From positions 496,001 to 560,000 of the forward strand of contig CAJQUW010009236.1 in NCBI GenBank assembly GCA_907163375.1: 64,000 nt of DNA, in the 5' to 3' direction. Of the stretch, positions 43,977 to 56,800 are shown in pieces. Each line of letters starts with the position of its first letter. Position 1 is the stretch's first letter. This DNA is from Prostheceraeus crozeri (taxonomy: Eukaryota; Platyhelminthes; Polycladida; Euryleptidae). Under the pieces are notes generated by a model, which had not been told where the DNA came from, searched no databases, and saw only the letters and a program-made list of their open reading frames with translations. Position numbers and translations under genes: made by a program.

Positions 43977-44469
43977 TACCTCATTATCGTCTCTTCAAAT
44001 ATGTCATCATCTTGATGCATGAATTTAAGAATAAATTTTGCCAACCATCAAACTGACTATGTACGAGTACTAGCAACGAGGTAGAACAAATAGTACTACG
44101 AGCACTACAAACTGACTCGTAGTACTAAATTGATGTATTTAGGGCCTTCTTCCTGCAAAAAAAGCTGATCAACATGTAATCATATCAGCTAGTGACATCA
44201 CTAAACGTACGCATGCACAGACCATCTTGGATCATCTTGGTTAGAGGGACTATTTGGTGTAATTTCAAATGTAAAAACCGTGATATGTTTTTCGATCTTT
44301 GAATGATTTCAATCAAGTTATCCATCGATCAGTAGCTTAAATTGATGCAATGAGTTAAGTTGCTCGCACATATCAATGAAGACATGTAAAAATGATTTTT
44401 GCATAGGATATAGAAATAGCACTTTCACATTTCATGACATTTCTCATCATTTCGGATAGCTTGAATCTA

Positions 44470-45476
44470 CACCCCTTTAACTTCTAGTTAAAATAAGTCA
44501 AGTTCTATTTAAAATTTTTAAATGAGGTAGTTGAGAATTACATGTATGGTAAAAAGCAATCCAGTGTTAGTTATTCCATCGGGTTTGTTCGCTTTGCACC
44601 GTTCTCGGAATAATTAATCTCAGATTTTAGTCTAAGGATTATCTGTACATGAGATATCTATGGCTATGACCTCAATCAGTGCTAACTGCTCCATTGTTCT
44701 CATTTTCTCATCACACGAGTGCACACGAGTTGTGAATAGGATTGCAAAAATCAATGCCAAACATTGACGTCGTTGGTCGATGCATCAGTCACTTGACGAA
44801 TTGAATACAAATAAATGAAGCTGAAAGAAATAGCATCGAATTTGAACAAAGCTGCATTGGGCTACACTTCCAACCCGAACATCGTCTTAGTACCTCGAAA
44901 CCATCATTGACAAAGCAATGATGGATTTAAGATCCCGCTTGTGTTTAAGAGCATGCAATCAGGTTCAAAAAAATTAAAAAAAATTCCTTCTTGCATCACT
45001 CTTCACGATTTACCAATGAACGACAACGTTAGTGTATGAGATTGTTACAGTCGCTTATATCTTATGCATAAACTAATAAATATATTACGAGTAGTTAGTG
45101 AAACAATAATGCTTTTGATCGACTTTGGGTAGACCTCTGGTATTCAGGATAGGTGAGCCAACGTATATGATTACCATGTTTTCGTTCTATCTCACATAAA
45201 AAGACGTCTATCACTGCAGTCGACAATCACTGGTAATTTTTCAAAATTGGGAAATTTTGGCTGAAATGTCCGGTTGGGGAAAGATTCCCTGTTATCATTC
45301 ATGTAAACGGTATCAAGTAAGAAATAATTATGTTTTTATATTAAAGATATGATATGTAATTTAAAATTTTTTATATAGAACTTGACTTGTTTTAATTAGA
45401 ACTTGACTTATTTTAATTAGAACTTGATCTGTTTTAAATAGAACTTGACTTATTTTAAATAGAAGTTAAAAAGGTG
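44470..45476. mobile_element. Non-autonomous TA-flanked element with repeat-bearing inverted ends
   Basis: TA flanks (44468-44469, 45477-45478) border ends reading CACCCCTTTAACTTCTAG and, from the right, CACCTTTTTAACTTCTAT. The right arm contains four tandem ~22-bp units of AGAACTTGACTTATTTTAAA (45378-45466). The left arm has one to two units. There is no coding frame inside. The design (pyrimidine-rich CCTTTTTAAC tip plus ~21-bp direct repeats) parallels the element at 5898-8356. Confidence 0.72.
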
Positions 45477-45478
45477 TA

Positions 45479-48009
45479 GTTTGAATCATTATCGCTCCGT
45501 TTCTGTTATACTTCATTAGTTTGTTAATACTGTTCCACCAAAAGAGTATGCGAAATCAACTTGGCAGAGACTAACTGCGTTTCCGTGGAATAATAAGGAG
45601 TATTGTTATCACAAGTGTGCGCTTACTTCATAATCATTGCGTAAATATTTCACCAAACAATTAAGGTAACAATCGTTCCGTCATCGATTTCAATCCGTAT
45701 CAATGCTTATGTAACTGCCGAATTTCAAGAATGCATCGTTGTGTCAAAATAAATCCTCTGCTTTATAGTTTACTTTTATCGGATGAGATTACGTTTTCAT
45801 TCATAGCCATATTGACCAACGAAGCGGATCCTTTCAGGTTTTATGTGTCTGGAGAAACAGTAAAACTAATTGGTTTGCTTGACAATGAGGGTAAATTATC
45901 ATCATGAAGATAAAACTGTCAATTTTATCTACTGTTGTCATTGAAATCATATGCATGAGTCGCCAATCGTATTTCTCGAGTTCTTGCAAGAATCTTTTGG
46001 AGAATCGATTATCTTATTCAAGGACTTCGTCGAAATGCGAAAATTAGAACCGAGCGGGCCGGCGGCCGATATCTTTCCGAACTATCTGATCACTTTAATT
46101 TTCAACCAAAGCACCTGTCAAAGGAGACTATCCGTTGAATTTTGCGTCTTTAGAAATACTCCAGTTGAAGTAATAAGGAATTTTCCACAAATTCCACATT
46201 TTTATAGTTGGAGCATTTCATTTAATCCTTCACCTAATCACAGGATGCTTAAATGACACCCTTAAGCGAACAGTTTCAGAAGCAATCGGTTAAATCGTCA
46301 CCGGATATTTCGCCACACCCACCCCTAATCCGTTACTCAAAATATTTCTTTTTCGGAACTCGTCTGTGTTACACATATTTAACATCGCATAATTCATCAC
46401 ATCGGATAACACATGAATGATAACATAACATAAATCATGCCTGCATTAATAGTTACATGCCTGGTGTTCATGCACAACGTCAAATCAGCAACTTTTCTGA
46501 ACAGAATGAAATAATTGATTTGGTGATAATTGTGGGTGTATATATCGTATTCATATCCAAAACGGAACAGCGTAGCTAACACTTCTAATGTTACCACTTA
46601 ATGACTCATCACATTTTTCGGCACCCATGGGTTGTCTATTAAATCGAGTACTACAGTAGTCATGGAATGACCTACTGTGCTCCATTGTAAACAACTATGA
46701 TGGAAATTCTAAACATTAAGAGTCACAGATTTAATAGACAAAGCTCTCAGTATGAGTCGTTTAGTGTTGAAATCGAAAAAATATGAAGCTCACCATGACC
46801 ACAAAAGAAATTACGTAAAATAGCCTAATTATAGTGCCATGAATTTTTAATATTTTAGGCACTGTTTGGCGAGTCTCATTTTCGAGCTCTAATCGATACC
46901 TATTTGCGAAAACGAAGTAATAATTGTTTGTGAGCGTGAATTCGGTAATCCCTGTCACACTGCGGTTCAACTATTTGTTTCTGTTTCGAAGGATTCAGCA
47001 GTTGACTAATTACATAGAACTTCATGAATGTGGTCAGAAATGACTATTTCCTTGTCCTTGATGCTAGTATTGCGACAGTTACGACAATATTGCGGGCGGT
47101 TCATAGATGCACTAAAATCAACATTACACAACATGCAAATAAATTTGTACCTTGCATCTATTTAAGAATCATTATGAAATTCTGCTTAATAATTACATGA
47201 TTTCCATAATGTGACTTTTGACCACCCCCAGTGATTGTCCTGACGGATTGCTACATTCAGAGTCACTTCCATAAAGTGACACACTTTGAATTTTGAAATG
47301 TTCTTCTCGCTATAAATGGCATTTTGAAAGTCAAACTCACTTATCGTGGCTTTTCAATTAAATATATTGATCTCATGAAGTCATTCAGGCATATACTTTT
47401 TTATATGCCCTTTCTCTTTGGAATATTTATTTTGCATTTTGTGTTGAACTTATAACCATAGATGGTATTTTAGAATTCAACTGCAATTAAAGTTATTGGA
47501 TTCCATGATTGCTGTTCAGTGTTCATTTAGAGAACTAATTTCATGCATTCTCTGCATTATATAACTTTCAGAATTGCATCAGATGTATGAACAATAGATA
47601 AAAGTAATCAGAAATGTCTTATGAAATCATAGACATTTTGAATGGCTAGAATCTGTGATCTATGGATATAGCACTGCCCTCACTATTTATGACTTTTATA
47701 AAGCAGTAGTCTATTATTTATTAATTTCTAAACGAATTCGATGAGAAAAGCAGGCATTACATCCGGAGAGACTCAAGGCTACGTGGGGTTCATTCTAGGT
47801 GGGTCGTGCTCCACGCTCGTATTTGACACTAAGAGACGCCTGAAGTATGTCTGCTGACGAATTTGATGGGTACTTTCCGAATCAGTCGGTGGAGTCGTCG
47901 ATGCTGGATCCTTTCGCGATTTTGATTGAAGATGTCGAAGATGAAAACGAGATTTAAAATAATTTTTTTGAGCTGAAGACATCTTGCCGCATAAACATGC
48001 AGTTTTCAA
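45479..48009. other. Intron 11, unassigned 2.5 kb
   Basis: No recognised feature. A 101-codon plus-strand frame at 45951-46256 has no motif. Confidence 0.4.
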
Positions 48010-48264
48010 CGGTTGCCAGTCCGTCAGAGTTTTGAGTCAGCCGTGAGTTCTTGCGTTGCCTTTCCCAATCTCACCACGACAGCGTTACGAATAGTGATGC
48101 CTTTCGTGGCGAGCTACTTCTGTGAAGCTGGATCCTCCACACTGTTCGCAATGAAGGCAAAGCTTCTGACGCGGTTCGAAGTGGGCTCTGTTCGATTCAA
48201 AGGCCTTCTCTTCGTCAATGTCGTGGAGGAAAAGCAGGAGCATCCATTTCACCGTTTTCAATGA
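48010..48264 (+). pseudogene. hAT transposase relic (ZBED5-like C-terminal domain)
   Basis: The frame reads LTTTALRIVMPFVASYFCEA, then GSSTLFAMKAKLLTRFEV. This matches the hAT dimerisation block of the subfamily that contains ZBED5-like host genes (xLPFxTTYLCExGFSxLxxIKxKxRxRL). No terminal repeats or upstream domains were found. Separate family from the hAT at 16725. Confidence 0.6.
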
Positions 48265-51200
48265 TTCAATGCGGGATAGGAAAAACATTCTGTGATTATG
48301 AAAAATTGTTCATTTCTTGCTTTTTATCACGATATTGCATTATTTATGAGATTTGACAACAGTAATGTCGTTTTGCCATAGATAACTCAAAATTTCTTCC
48401 TATGCATCCAATGCAAAACGACACCAGTAATGACGGAAATAGACATCATAGGTGACTTCATCTGCTAGCTATGAATAGATATCTAAACATAATGTAAAAT
48501 TTATCAAAGAATACAAAGCAACCATCAATTTCATATACAGTACTACATGTGAGAATCTTATGTTTTTCTTCTAGCACACTTTATTTCTTCTACCTCTGTT
48601 TTCGTTTCATCATTGTGTCATTCTTGCTAATAAAATGTTGAAGTGTCTTTGAAGAACCATTTGAGATCGATAGGGGACGGCTTTTTTATATATTTTCCTT
48701 CAAACTATGAATTGCATAAAGTTTCTTCCTGATAAAAATATTGTTTAGTTTCAAGAATCATGCACTCGTATCACCGTGTACAACCTTTAAGATATGCCTT
48801 TCATAGTGCATTTCCTGTGTTCTACACGAAAATTTGGCATTGCTTCTGTAAAATTTGGCATTTGAAATATAGAATTTGATTTGGTGAACAAGTCTCAAGT
48901 CGCTGATAACATCAAATTATAAAGAGAGTTGTTGTCAATAGATAAATAAGCATCTGAAGAGTGTGGTCGAGAGATATTGACGACAAAACCAGTGAATGCG
49001 CTTGCTCATTGCTCGAATCAATAGTTCTGCTAAGATTGCACAATTTAGGGTTTGAAATGATAGAAAAGTTCGATGAAAAGTTCTTTTCAAATGATAGAGT
49101 CCATGAAATGTTGGAAATGGATTCTCGCTATGTCATGATTTTAGCGAAAATAGTGGACAATTTCAAAGCATCTACGCCCAGTTTCTCGTGCGATGGTAAT
49201 TTTGTATTGCTCAGAAGATAAAAAACAATAATGCTGTTATCTTGGACTTTTCAATAAATTATCATCACTTCATCTGATCAACTGCCTGCATATTGATTTC
49301 CGTATTGTGAAAATGTGTTTGAATTTGTTAATAAGTTGTTCAAAAATCTACTACTCTAAATACGTCAGTGAGCTAAGACGGCTGGTTATGAAATGATCTA
49401 TTGAACTGAAGCCATGAGATTTTCTCTTGATATTGAATGGGACATTAATATCTTAGAGGAACCTGTCTTTATGAATCAGTGATTTCAGACACCAGTAATG
49501 ACAGAAATAGATATCTCATAAATAATATGACTATTGGATGGACTCCTAGTTATATAACACCTGGACTATCAGCCAAGTAAAATTCAAAATTTTTGCGTGC
49601 ATCAGAGTCCAACATTCATGCTTATCAGCTACTTTGTTACAAAATCAGATGACAAAATGTGAGAGTAGTGAAGTGAATACTGCGCTCATGATTGCAACAG
49701 TGTAAGGAGCAACGACATCATAAAAAAGTGTTTTTTAATTCCATAAAAAAGGAAGAGAAGAAAATGAGCGACTAGCATATTATTATGATGATATTCAAAA
49801 TCAAAAAAGATGAAGTGTGTTTCGAACATTTGACCGAATGCTCCAAAGCTCGTCGAAGGAAAATGGAATTATGAAACGTGAAACAGCCATTTGAAATTAC
49901 TATAGAGGAGAAAATTGAAGAGTGAAAGGATCTAGCTGGATATATTATCTTATAAGAAAGGAAGAGCACTCATAAATGGTCCGTAGTTCGTAACAAGGAA
50001 TCCATCTTTTCGAGCAACAAGCATGAAAGTCACCAAGCAAAATTTTAAAAAGCAATAAAAAATTGCAAAAATCATGAAAAGAGAGAAGTGAATAATAAGA
50101 AAAACGTCAAGGTAAAGTCATGAGTGATTGTTCGATCTCAGATCGACCAACACAGGCACTAATTCGCTTGATGATAGCCTGTGCATTTAGAGGCATCAAG
50201 TTACCGGTTGTAATTTTCCAATAAGATTTTGGTACTCTGAATTCGCAACTTTGCTGTTTACTTTTCATGTAATACAACATTGAGCTATTTTAAGGAATAC
50301 TTTCAGCAGACATCAACGGTTTTGGTCACCTCTCGTAAAATGGTGAACTACGATATCCACTTAATTGAAGCCAATCATTATGTGACGGACACTTGTATGT
50401 TTTCAATATCCAAAAATGTGACTCGTTCGAAATGTTCTTTAGAGCATGCAGATTAAAATTGGGAGAATTGAGGAAAATAGCTAGCTGATTCTAGTTGAAA
50501 AGTGGTTGTCAAAAATGACAAAAAGTTTTTAATCTGAAAGTATGATGTTATTAGCCTTCTTTGTATCTTGAATCCAAGAGGACACAATGTTTCACGCACA
50601 ACCTGTGTTCATCGGGTGAATGAGAAAGAACTTTTTTCTGTACTCTAGCAATGCAACAGCTTAATTATACACAAATGACTACCAGAACTTGTTAAATTCT
50701 CCTGCCTATACAACATGCAAAATTATTCGAACAATGGGAATGAAGTTTTACAAATGATACATGTACATGTATATGAAATAAAGTGCAAAAGAGTCGAATA
50801 GTCGAGTATACTGTGGTGGAATTCATTCAGACAATTATATTGCTTCATGATCAAATAGATTTTATGAATGATAAAGACATTGCTTATGTGTCCAGTCCAC
50901 TGTGATCTCTGACATGATAAAAGTCTACATGATGCTGTATGAAAGTTACAGAATTGATGCATAAAGTTGGAGTTAATCGTTTTAAAGTTTTCTTCTATTC
51001 TTTTGAAACTTCTATTTTATGTTAATGGTGCGATAGGGATTTATAGACAATCCCTATGTGACAAATTAAATAGCTGATTAAATGGCTGACATGCAATGCA
51101 TACATGCGCATGCATTTTACATACAAAGCAAGATCTCAGGAAAATGACATTTTTCATACCTTTCAATTTCATGTTGTACATTATGCCTACATCGCGTAAT

Positions 51201-51582
51201 TTTTCTGAGCATAATGCCGTCAAATTTAAACATTGTGAGAATTGTATGGCTAAACATCTTGCTCAAGAAATAAAACATATATATCTGATTTCAGAAGAGC
51301 GATCTCAAAATTAATACACTTAAAAGTATTTAGAATGAATGGGCCAGCGCTATTATATCTATCCTCGAATATTTACCGAACGCACAGCTCAAGTGAGGAA
51401 ACATAATCTTGATACAGAGAATTTGCCGTTACTAGCCGAAATATAAATTTTACTTATTATGTTCCTGTCAATTTAAAAAAACAGTTGTTTTTGTAACATG
51501 ATGAACAAAAGATTAGCCCCCTGATGTACACCTGACATTTTGGCTGACAGTCCAGGTGTTGTATATCCAGGAGTCCATGACG
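48265..51582. other. Intron 11, unassigned 3.3 kb
   Basis: No gene. Fragments ACACCAGTAATGACGGAAAT (48423) and ACACCAGTAATGACAGAAAT (49491), plus a block near 49550-49590, resemble parts of the hairpin region at 51530-51684, so a dispersed MITE family is likely. An 86-codon plus frame at 48961-49221 has no recognised motif. Confidence 0.4.
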
Positions 51583-51684
51583 ATTGTATCGATATGACAC
51601 CAGCAATGCTGCCATTGATATCGTCTGGTACGCTGACGCGCACTCGTCGATATGGCAGCATTACTGGTGTCATATCGATACAAT
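51583..51684. repeat. Near-perfect hairpin, ~37-base arms
   Basis: 51583-51623 pairs with 51648-51684. The outer 33 of 34 bases match (TGTATCGATATGACACCAG... on the left), with a 4-base bulge near the loop and a 24-base GC-rich loop. Relatives of the arm occur at 48423 and 49491. Confidence 0.75.
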
Positions 51685-52049
51685 AGTCTTATATTACACG
51701 TATTACAATTTGGATCGCTAATGAATCATATTTACAGTACAAATCATGCATCGTACATCGTAGTACAAATAAACTGCTGCAATTATACGATCATAATCAC
51801 AATTAGACCAGTACAATTGCACGGTTGAGACTCGGATAGTTTTTCCACAGACGGATTTTGAGCAGAAAATGCTTGTCATTCACTGCCCTAGTGGTAAAGT
51901 AAGAGGTTCGTTTAATCACAGATATCTGACATTGCTTTTTTAAAACGTAGCATTTTTTCAATTTCGTTTAATTTCGATTTCAAAAATTATCCAAATACTT
52001 GATATGATGATCGCTTGATTAAAACTTGATAACGTTGTGATATATTTTC

Positions 52050-52440
52050 ACTTTTTGCAAATATCCCAGTTGATGAAGCTATTCTTTCAGCTACAGATCT
52101 AGTTTATAGGGAGAATTCCTTCAACAAACTTGAATATAGTAAAGATATGTTTCTAAAATCATGTAAATTTGCAACGGAAGGCCATTTTCTTTTTGATAAT
52201 TCATGCATGGGATCGCCCCTCGTACTCACTCCAGCAAACCTCTTCCTTTTAGAGTTGGACTATAGAGGTTTAAAGCAGACTGCAGTCCCATCTATAATTA
52301 TAGATGTGTAGTTGCATATGTATATTTGATAATTTAAGTAAAGTAAACAAGTTTAGGCTGATTCTGAACCAACAGCATCCGAATTTAGAATTCACCTTTC
52401 AAGCTGAAACCTAAGATATTTCATTTTTATATGTAAGTAT
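52050..52440 (+). pseudogene. Penelope-like element relic: reverse transcriptase core
   Basis: Plus-strand frames read SLFANIPVDEAILSATDLVY, then DMFLKSCKFATEGHFLFDN, CMGSPLVLTPANLFLLELD, and after a shift CIFDNLSKVNKFRLILNQQH and LEFTFQAET. This follows the PLE order SLFTNIPxxE, GVAMGSPLGPxxANIFM, YVDDTFxxF and HxNxxFTxExE. The sequence differs from the PLE at 54006 (for example SPLVLTPANLF against SPLSPCLADIF), so it is a separate family. Confidence 0.72.
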
Positions 52441-54005
52441 AAATATGTCAAATACGAAAGCCAAAACGTTTATTTCCAATTGGGAACACGTGATGCAACA
52501 TTGATAATGATATGAGTGATAAAATGGTTATGTACAATGTACAAGATGTGGCAGATGGGATGTACAAGTACGTAACGTGATAAGACGGATCGAAAAAAGA
52601 GGTGATTATTTTATTGTATGTATTATAAATCAGTATTATAGTTTATCATGCAAATTAGTCATTGCCTGGAAATAGAAGACATTCAGCATCATGGACATAC
52701 TACAACTTTTTCAAAGTTATGGTTATCCCGAGAACTTTGCTCTCAACATGGTTATGATATCTGACCTTGCTTTTCGGTGCATGAGATATGAATGTATAGC
52801 TTTATTGACTCAGTAATGGATTGCTTTCAAGTACAGGTGGCGATGTTATTCATTGATAGATTCAACATTGCTTTGATTTTGTAGATAGCTGGTGATTTGA
52901 AAATGTTTGAAACAGACATCTCATTGAAAAGGTGCCACATAATTCCTCCTGTTTATGCTAGAACAGTATTATCTCACGTTAGATTTTCTTTTTTTTTACT
53001 AATGGGCTTGTCTGGTGCTAGTGCTCTGTTTAATCAATAGTCCTGCAACTACAGAAAACTTTTTGATGAAATGCAATAAACCCTTGAAATTTTCCATTCA
53101 ATTGATGAAGTTACCACATTGTTCTCAGTAATTATCAGTAACCAAGGTATCATGGAAACTGCTGTCAAGAGAACCGTCAATGTGAGAATTAGTTATACAA
53201 TAAAAATGGTATCTGTTGAGTGTTGAATTTCCCTAAACTAATCGACAAATATTCTTTGTGTCAGAAGCTGGAAATGTTTCATTCAATAAAGCTCATCCAC
53301 AGATATAATAGAAATTAACGGCGCACAGGAATCATTATGAATCATTCATGAATCCCAAAGGAAAAGTATATTTCCAATCTAATCAAGAAATGAAATAAAT
53401 GCATCCTTGATAAATGTGACTGTTAAAATCAATTATGCCAAGTATGTTTCAACATTATTCGGCAGCACGACTTTTCAAGGTAACATGCACATCTCCGTTA
53501 AGAACAAAAACGATGACTTATTCATGAAATTCAGCGGATGCATTGTATGTGACTAGTGCTCCCGACATTGCATTACTAAATGCCTTGAGATCGTCTTCTT
53601 CAAGGACGGACTTTATGGGTCCTTTAAACAGATCAGAAATGTCCTTTGACTCAGCATAATGCATAAATTCACGTTTTCAAGCTCACACGTTAGGTCAATA
53701 TGGCATGACCCGATAATTCCGCATTTAACACATTATCACTGTATAAAAACTCACCACACGTCCTGTGCCTTAACTCCCAAACTTCCTTCTGGTGGTATTT
53801 GTTTGTCCTGGTTTGCGCATTTTCGTATTGTAAGTATCTATTCAGAACTTTCAATCCCCAATTATCACATATTTTTGGAAATTTTGAATTTTTCTGAATT
53901 TTGGCTATAAATGCCATATTACATTATCTTCAATTTAAATCCTAGCATAGATGTCGCTGGATACAAAATAATGTCCTCTGTACTGAAAAAAGCGACTTAT
54001 TGAGT
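52441..54005. other. Intron 11, unassigned 1.6 kb
   Basis: No recognised feature. The 83- and 75-codon frames near 53660-53917 overlap on opposite strands and show no motif. Confidence 0.4.
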
Positions 54006-54013
54006 AAAATGAG

Positions 54014-54996
54014 AACACTTGTTGGCCGTAATCGTATTGGTAATAAAGATAAGACAAAACGATGTCAGTCATTAGTTGCGAGGCCTTTCGCCGATTCTTT
54101 TCGGGCAACACTTCGGAACGCGTACAATAAAAGAAAAATCAAGTCATTATATACAGTTAAAATGAAAGAAAGGACGGAGTTGAAGTCACTGCCACGGAAG
54201 AGCGAGCGTTAATACAGTTTGCTTCTGGACACATAAAACCGGCCGCAATGATGCTATCATTGTCGCTTCGAGAAATGGTAGCAACATTGGGTGGCGAGCG
54301 CGAACCAGCTGCTTGAAGTAGGAGATCTTCTCGTTGGCGCGATCGAACGATGTACACGTCATCGTGTGACGCGTGACCGCGCTTGTCGGTGCTGCTGAAG
54401 ATCGCCTGCACTTGTCCTTCATCAGCCATTGTGGAAGGTGTTCATCAGCTCGCTTGGCCAACCACCTCTCCGTGCGTCCGACGTAACTGTCACCACAGTT
54501 ACATGTGAATTGGTAAACGATGTCGGAGGCACAGGTCGGCGGCAGCGGATCCTTGAGGGGGCGAGCTGGAATCTTGGTGGTGGAGAAGACGATCTTCGGC
54601 TCGATGGCATAGAACGCCAGAGCTGTTGCAGCACGGACTCTCATTCTCACTTCGCTTGAGAACTGTTCTCCCAAATACGGAACCATCAGGTAAGCTGGCT
54701 TCTTTTCAGGTCCAGTAACAGCTTCTCTTTGCCTTTGCAGGCTGTACTTTTCGATGAATGAGGATGGATAGCCATCATCGCGTAAAGTTTCAAAGAGAAA
54801 CTTTATTTCAGCACTGAGATGCTCGGAGCTGCAGATCCGTCTCGCACGACCGAAAAGATTTTTTACTAAATTTCTTTTGTAAGAAGTAGGAACAAAGCTA
54901 AAGAAATTGACCTGTCCACGTCGGTTTTCTATGAATACAGGTCGATAAAGAATTGTCGTTGTTTTTTATGACTGACACATCCAGAAAGGGAAGTTT
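54014..54996 (-). repeat. PLE inverted copy of the 3' end, including a GIY-YIG frame
   Basis: Reverse complement of about 58197-59163. The minus-strand frame 54686-54186 encodes the same endonuclease tail as 58516-59016 without differences in length. The copy also keeps ATGACTGACATCG, like the left direct copy, whereas the right end lacks four bases there. Confidence 0.9.
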
Positions 54997-55002
54997 TCAA
55001 TC

Positions 55003-55391
55003 GATGAAGGACAAGTGCAGGCGATCTTCAGCAGCACCGACAAGCGCGGTCACGCGTCACACGATGACGTGTACATCGTTCGATCGCGCCAACGAGAAGA
55101 TCTCCTACTTCAAGCAGCTGGTTCGCGCTCGCCACCCAATGTTGCTACCATTTCTCGAAGCGACAATGATAGCATCATTGCGGCCGGTTTTATGTGTCCA
55201 GAAGCAAACTGTATTAACGCTCGCTCTTCCGTGGCAGTGACTTCAACTCCGTCCTTTCTTTCATTTTAACTGTATATAATGACTTGATTTTTCTTTTATT
55301 GTACGCGTTCCGAAGTGTTGCCCGAAAAGAATCGGCGAAAGGCCTCGCAACTAATGACTGACATCGTTTTGTCTTATCTTTATTACCAATA
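55003..55391 (+). repeat. PLE left direct pseudo-LTR
   Basis: Direct copy of 58779-59163. It begins inside the endonuclease coding sequence (GATGAAGGACAAGTGCAGG) and ends TTTATTACCAATA. The neighbouring frame at 54953-55240 is therefore a fragment, not a gene. Confidence 0.92.
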
Positions 55392-55464
55392 CGATTACGG
55401 CCAACAAGTGTTTCAACCGACTAAAGGCCATTTCACCATCATTCGCTAAAACTTTGGATTTTTT

Positions 55465-56800
55465 TTGACGGCGCGTTGCCGCTTGGCAAAATGGCGACTC
55501 CAAGAGCAATTCTACGAACGGTGCTTGGACGAATCTCTTGTACCTCCTGACGTGCAGCGCAAGGTCGCTTACGGGGGCCTCCAAAGCACTGCCAACACTT
55601 GTCAGCGTTACCTGCAGGCTGAACTTGACGACCTCCGAATGAGGATGGAAAGCCAAATTCGCTTTCTTACTGAACACAAGCACGTTGTCTACCTGCTCGA
55701 TCTAGTCTGGCTTATTAAATTCTCTAACCTTAGTACTCAAGCGGTCAACAATTGCCGCAAAAAGTCAGCATTTCTTTAGTGATAAGTATAAAAATTCCAT
55801 ACCTTGGATTGAAGATAAATCCTATCCTTCTCCTTTGAATAAGCATATAATTAATCTTTCGTCTCATAATTTAAATAAAGTTGAAACCCAGGCTCTAAGT
55901 CGTGGCCTAAAATTCAGCATTCCGTCTAAGCCCTACCAACCGAGTGTGGATGCCGAATTTGAATGTTATTTTCACCAACTCCAGTCCACCATTGCAGTAG
56001 AAGAGCATCTTCCAAAACTAAAAGCTGAGTTAGTTTACACTGCTAAGGATTTTTCTAAAAGACTCTTCATTAAAAGTCCTATAGATAAAAATCAGATGAA
56101 CGCCCTAAAATCACTAAAGCAAAATAAGGATCTTGTCATCACTAGTCCCGACAAAGGAAATGGAGTCGTCTTAATGAACAAGTCCGACTATGATGAGAAG
56201 ATGCAAGACATTTTGAATGATTCTAATAAATTCGAAGTTGATAATTTCGGGATCGACTTAACGAAGCCATTTCAGAACTAACTAGGAATCAAATAATCAC
56301 TAATGCGGAGTCCAACATATTGAAAAGTCGTGGCACCGTCATACCTCGGATGTATGGGCTCCCTAAGCTTCATAAAGAAGGGATACCGTTGCGCCCTATT
56401 CTTAGTATGGTTAATTCGACATATCACAAATTAGCTAGGTGGCTCGTTGATATCCTCGCGCCCTTTCGTGAAGCAGTATGCAATCATACTCTAAAAGATT
56501 CGTTTGATTTTATCAATCGCATTCGCTCCATAGATTTAAGTGGCAAAATATTTTGTTCGTTTGATGTCACATCACTCTTTACCAACGTGCCTCTGGTGGA
56601 AACCGTTGAATTCATAGAAGTTATTAAACACAAATACAGCATTGACATTAGACTAGATATTAAAAAGCTGAAGTCCCTCATTCTTTTGTGCAGTAGTAAA
56701 ATGAAATTCAAATTCAACAACAAATTATATTTTCAAAAAGATGGCGTCGCCATGGGTAGCCCTCTCAGTCCCTGCTTAGCTGACATTTTTATGGGTTATG
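55465..56800 (+). pseudogene. PLE reverse transcriptase, N-terminal part (frameshifted)
   Basis: Three frames join. 55465-55776 is an N-terminal helical part (LAKWRLQEQFYERCLDESLV). 55778-56278 carries the PLE domain QNKDLVITSPDKGNGVVLMN. 56280-56800 carries the RT motifs MYGLPKLHKEGIPLRPILS, FCSFDVTSLFTNVPL with the first catalytic Asp, and DGVAMGSPLSPCLADIFMGY. Frameshifts occur near 55777 and 56279. The LINE starts at 56801, immediately after the MGY codons, so this copy is inactive. Confidence 0.88.

Noticed and set aside
54953-55269. Independent frames of 95 and 84 codons
   Set aside because: They belong to the left direct copy of the PLE 3' end; the second is an out-of-frame shadow.
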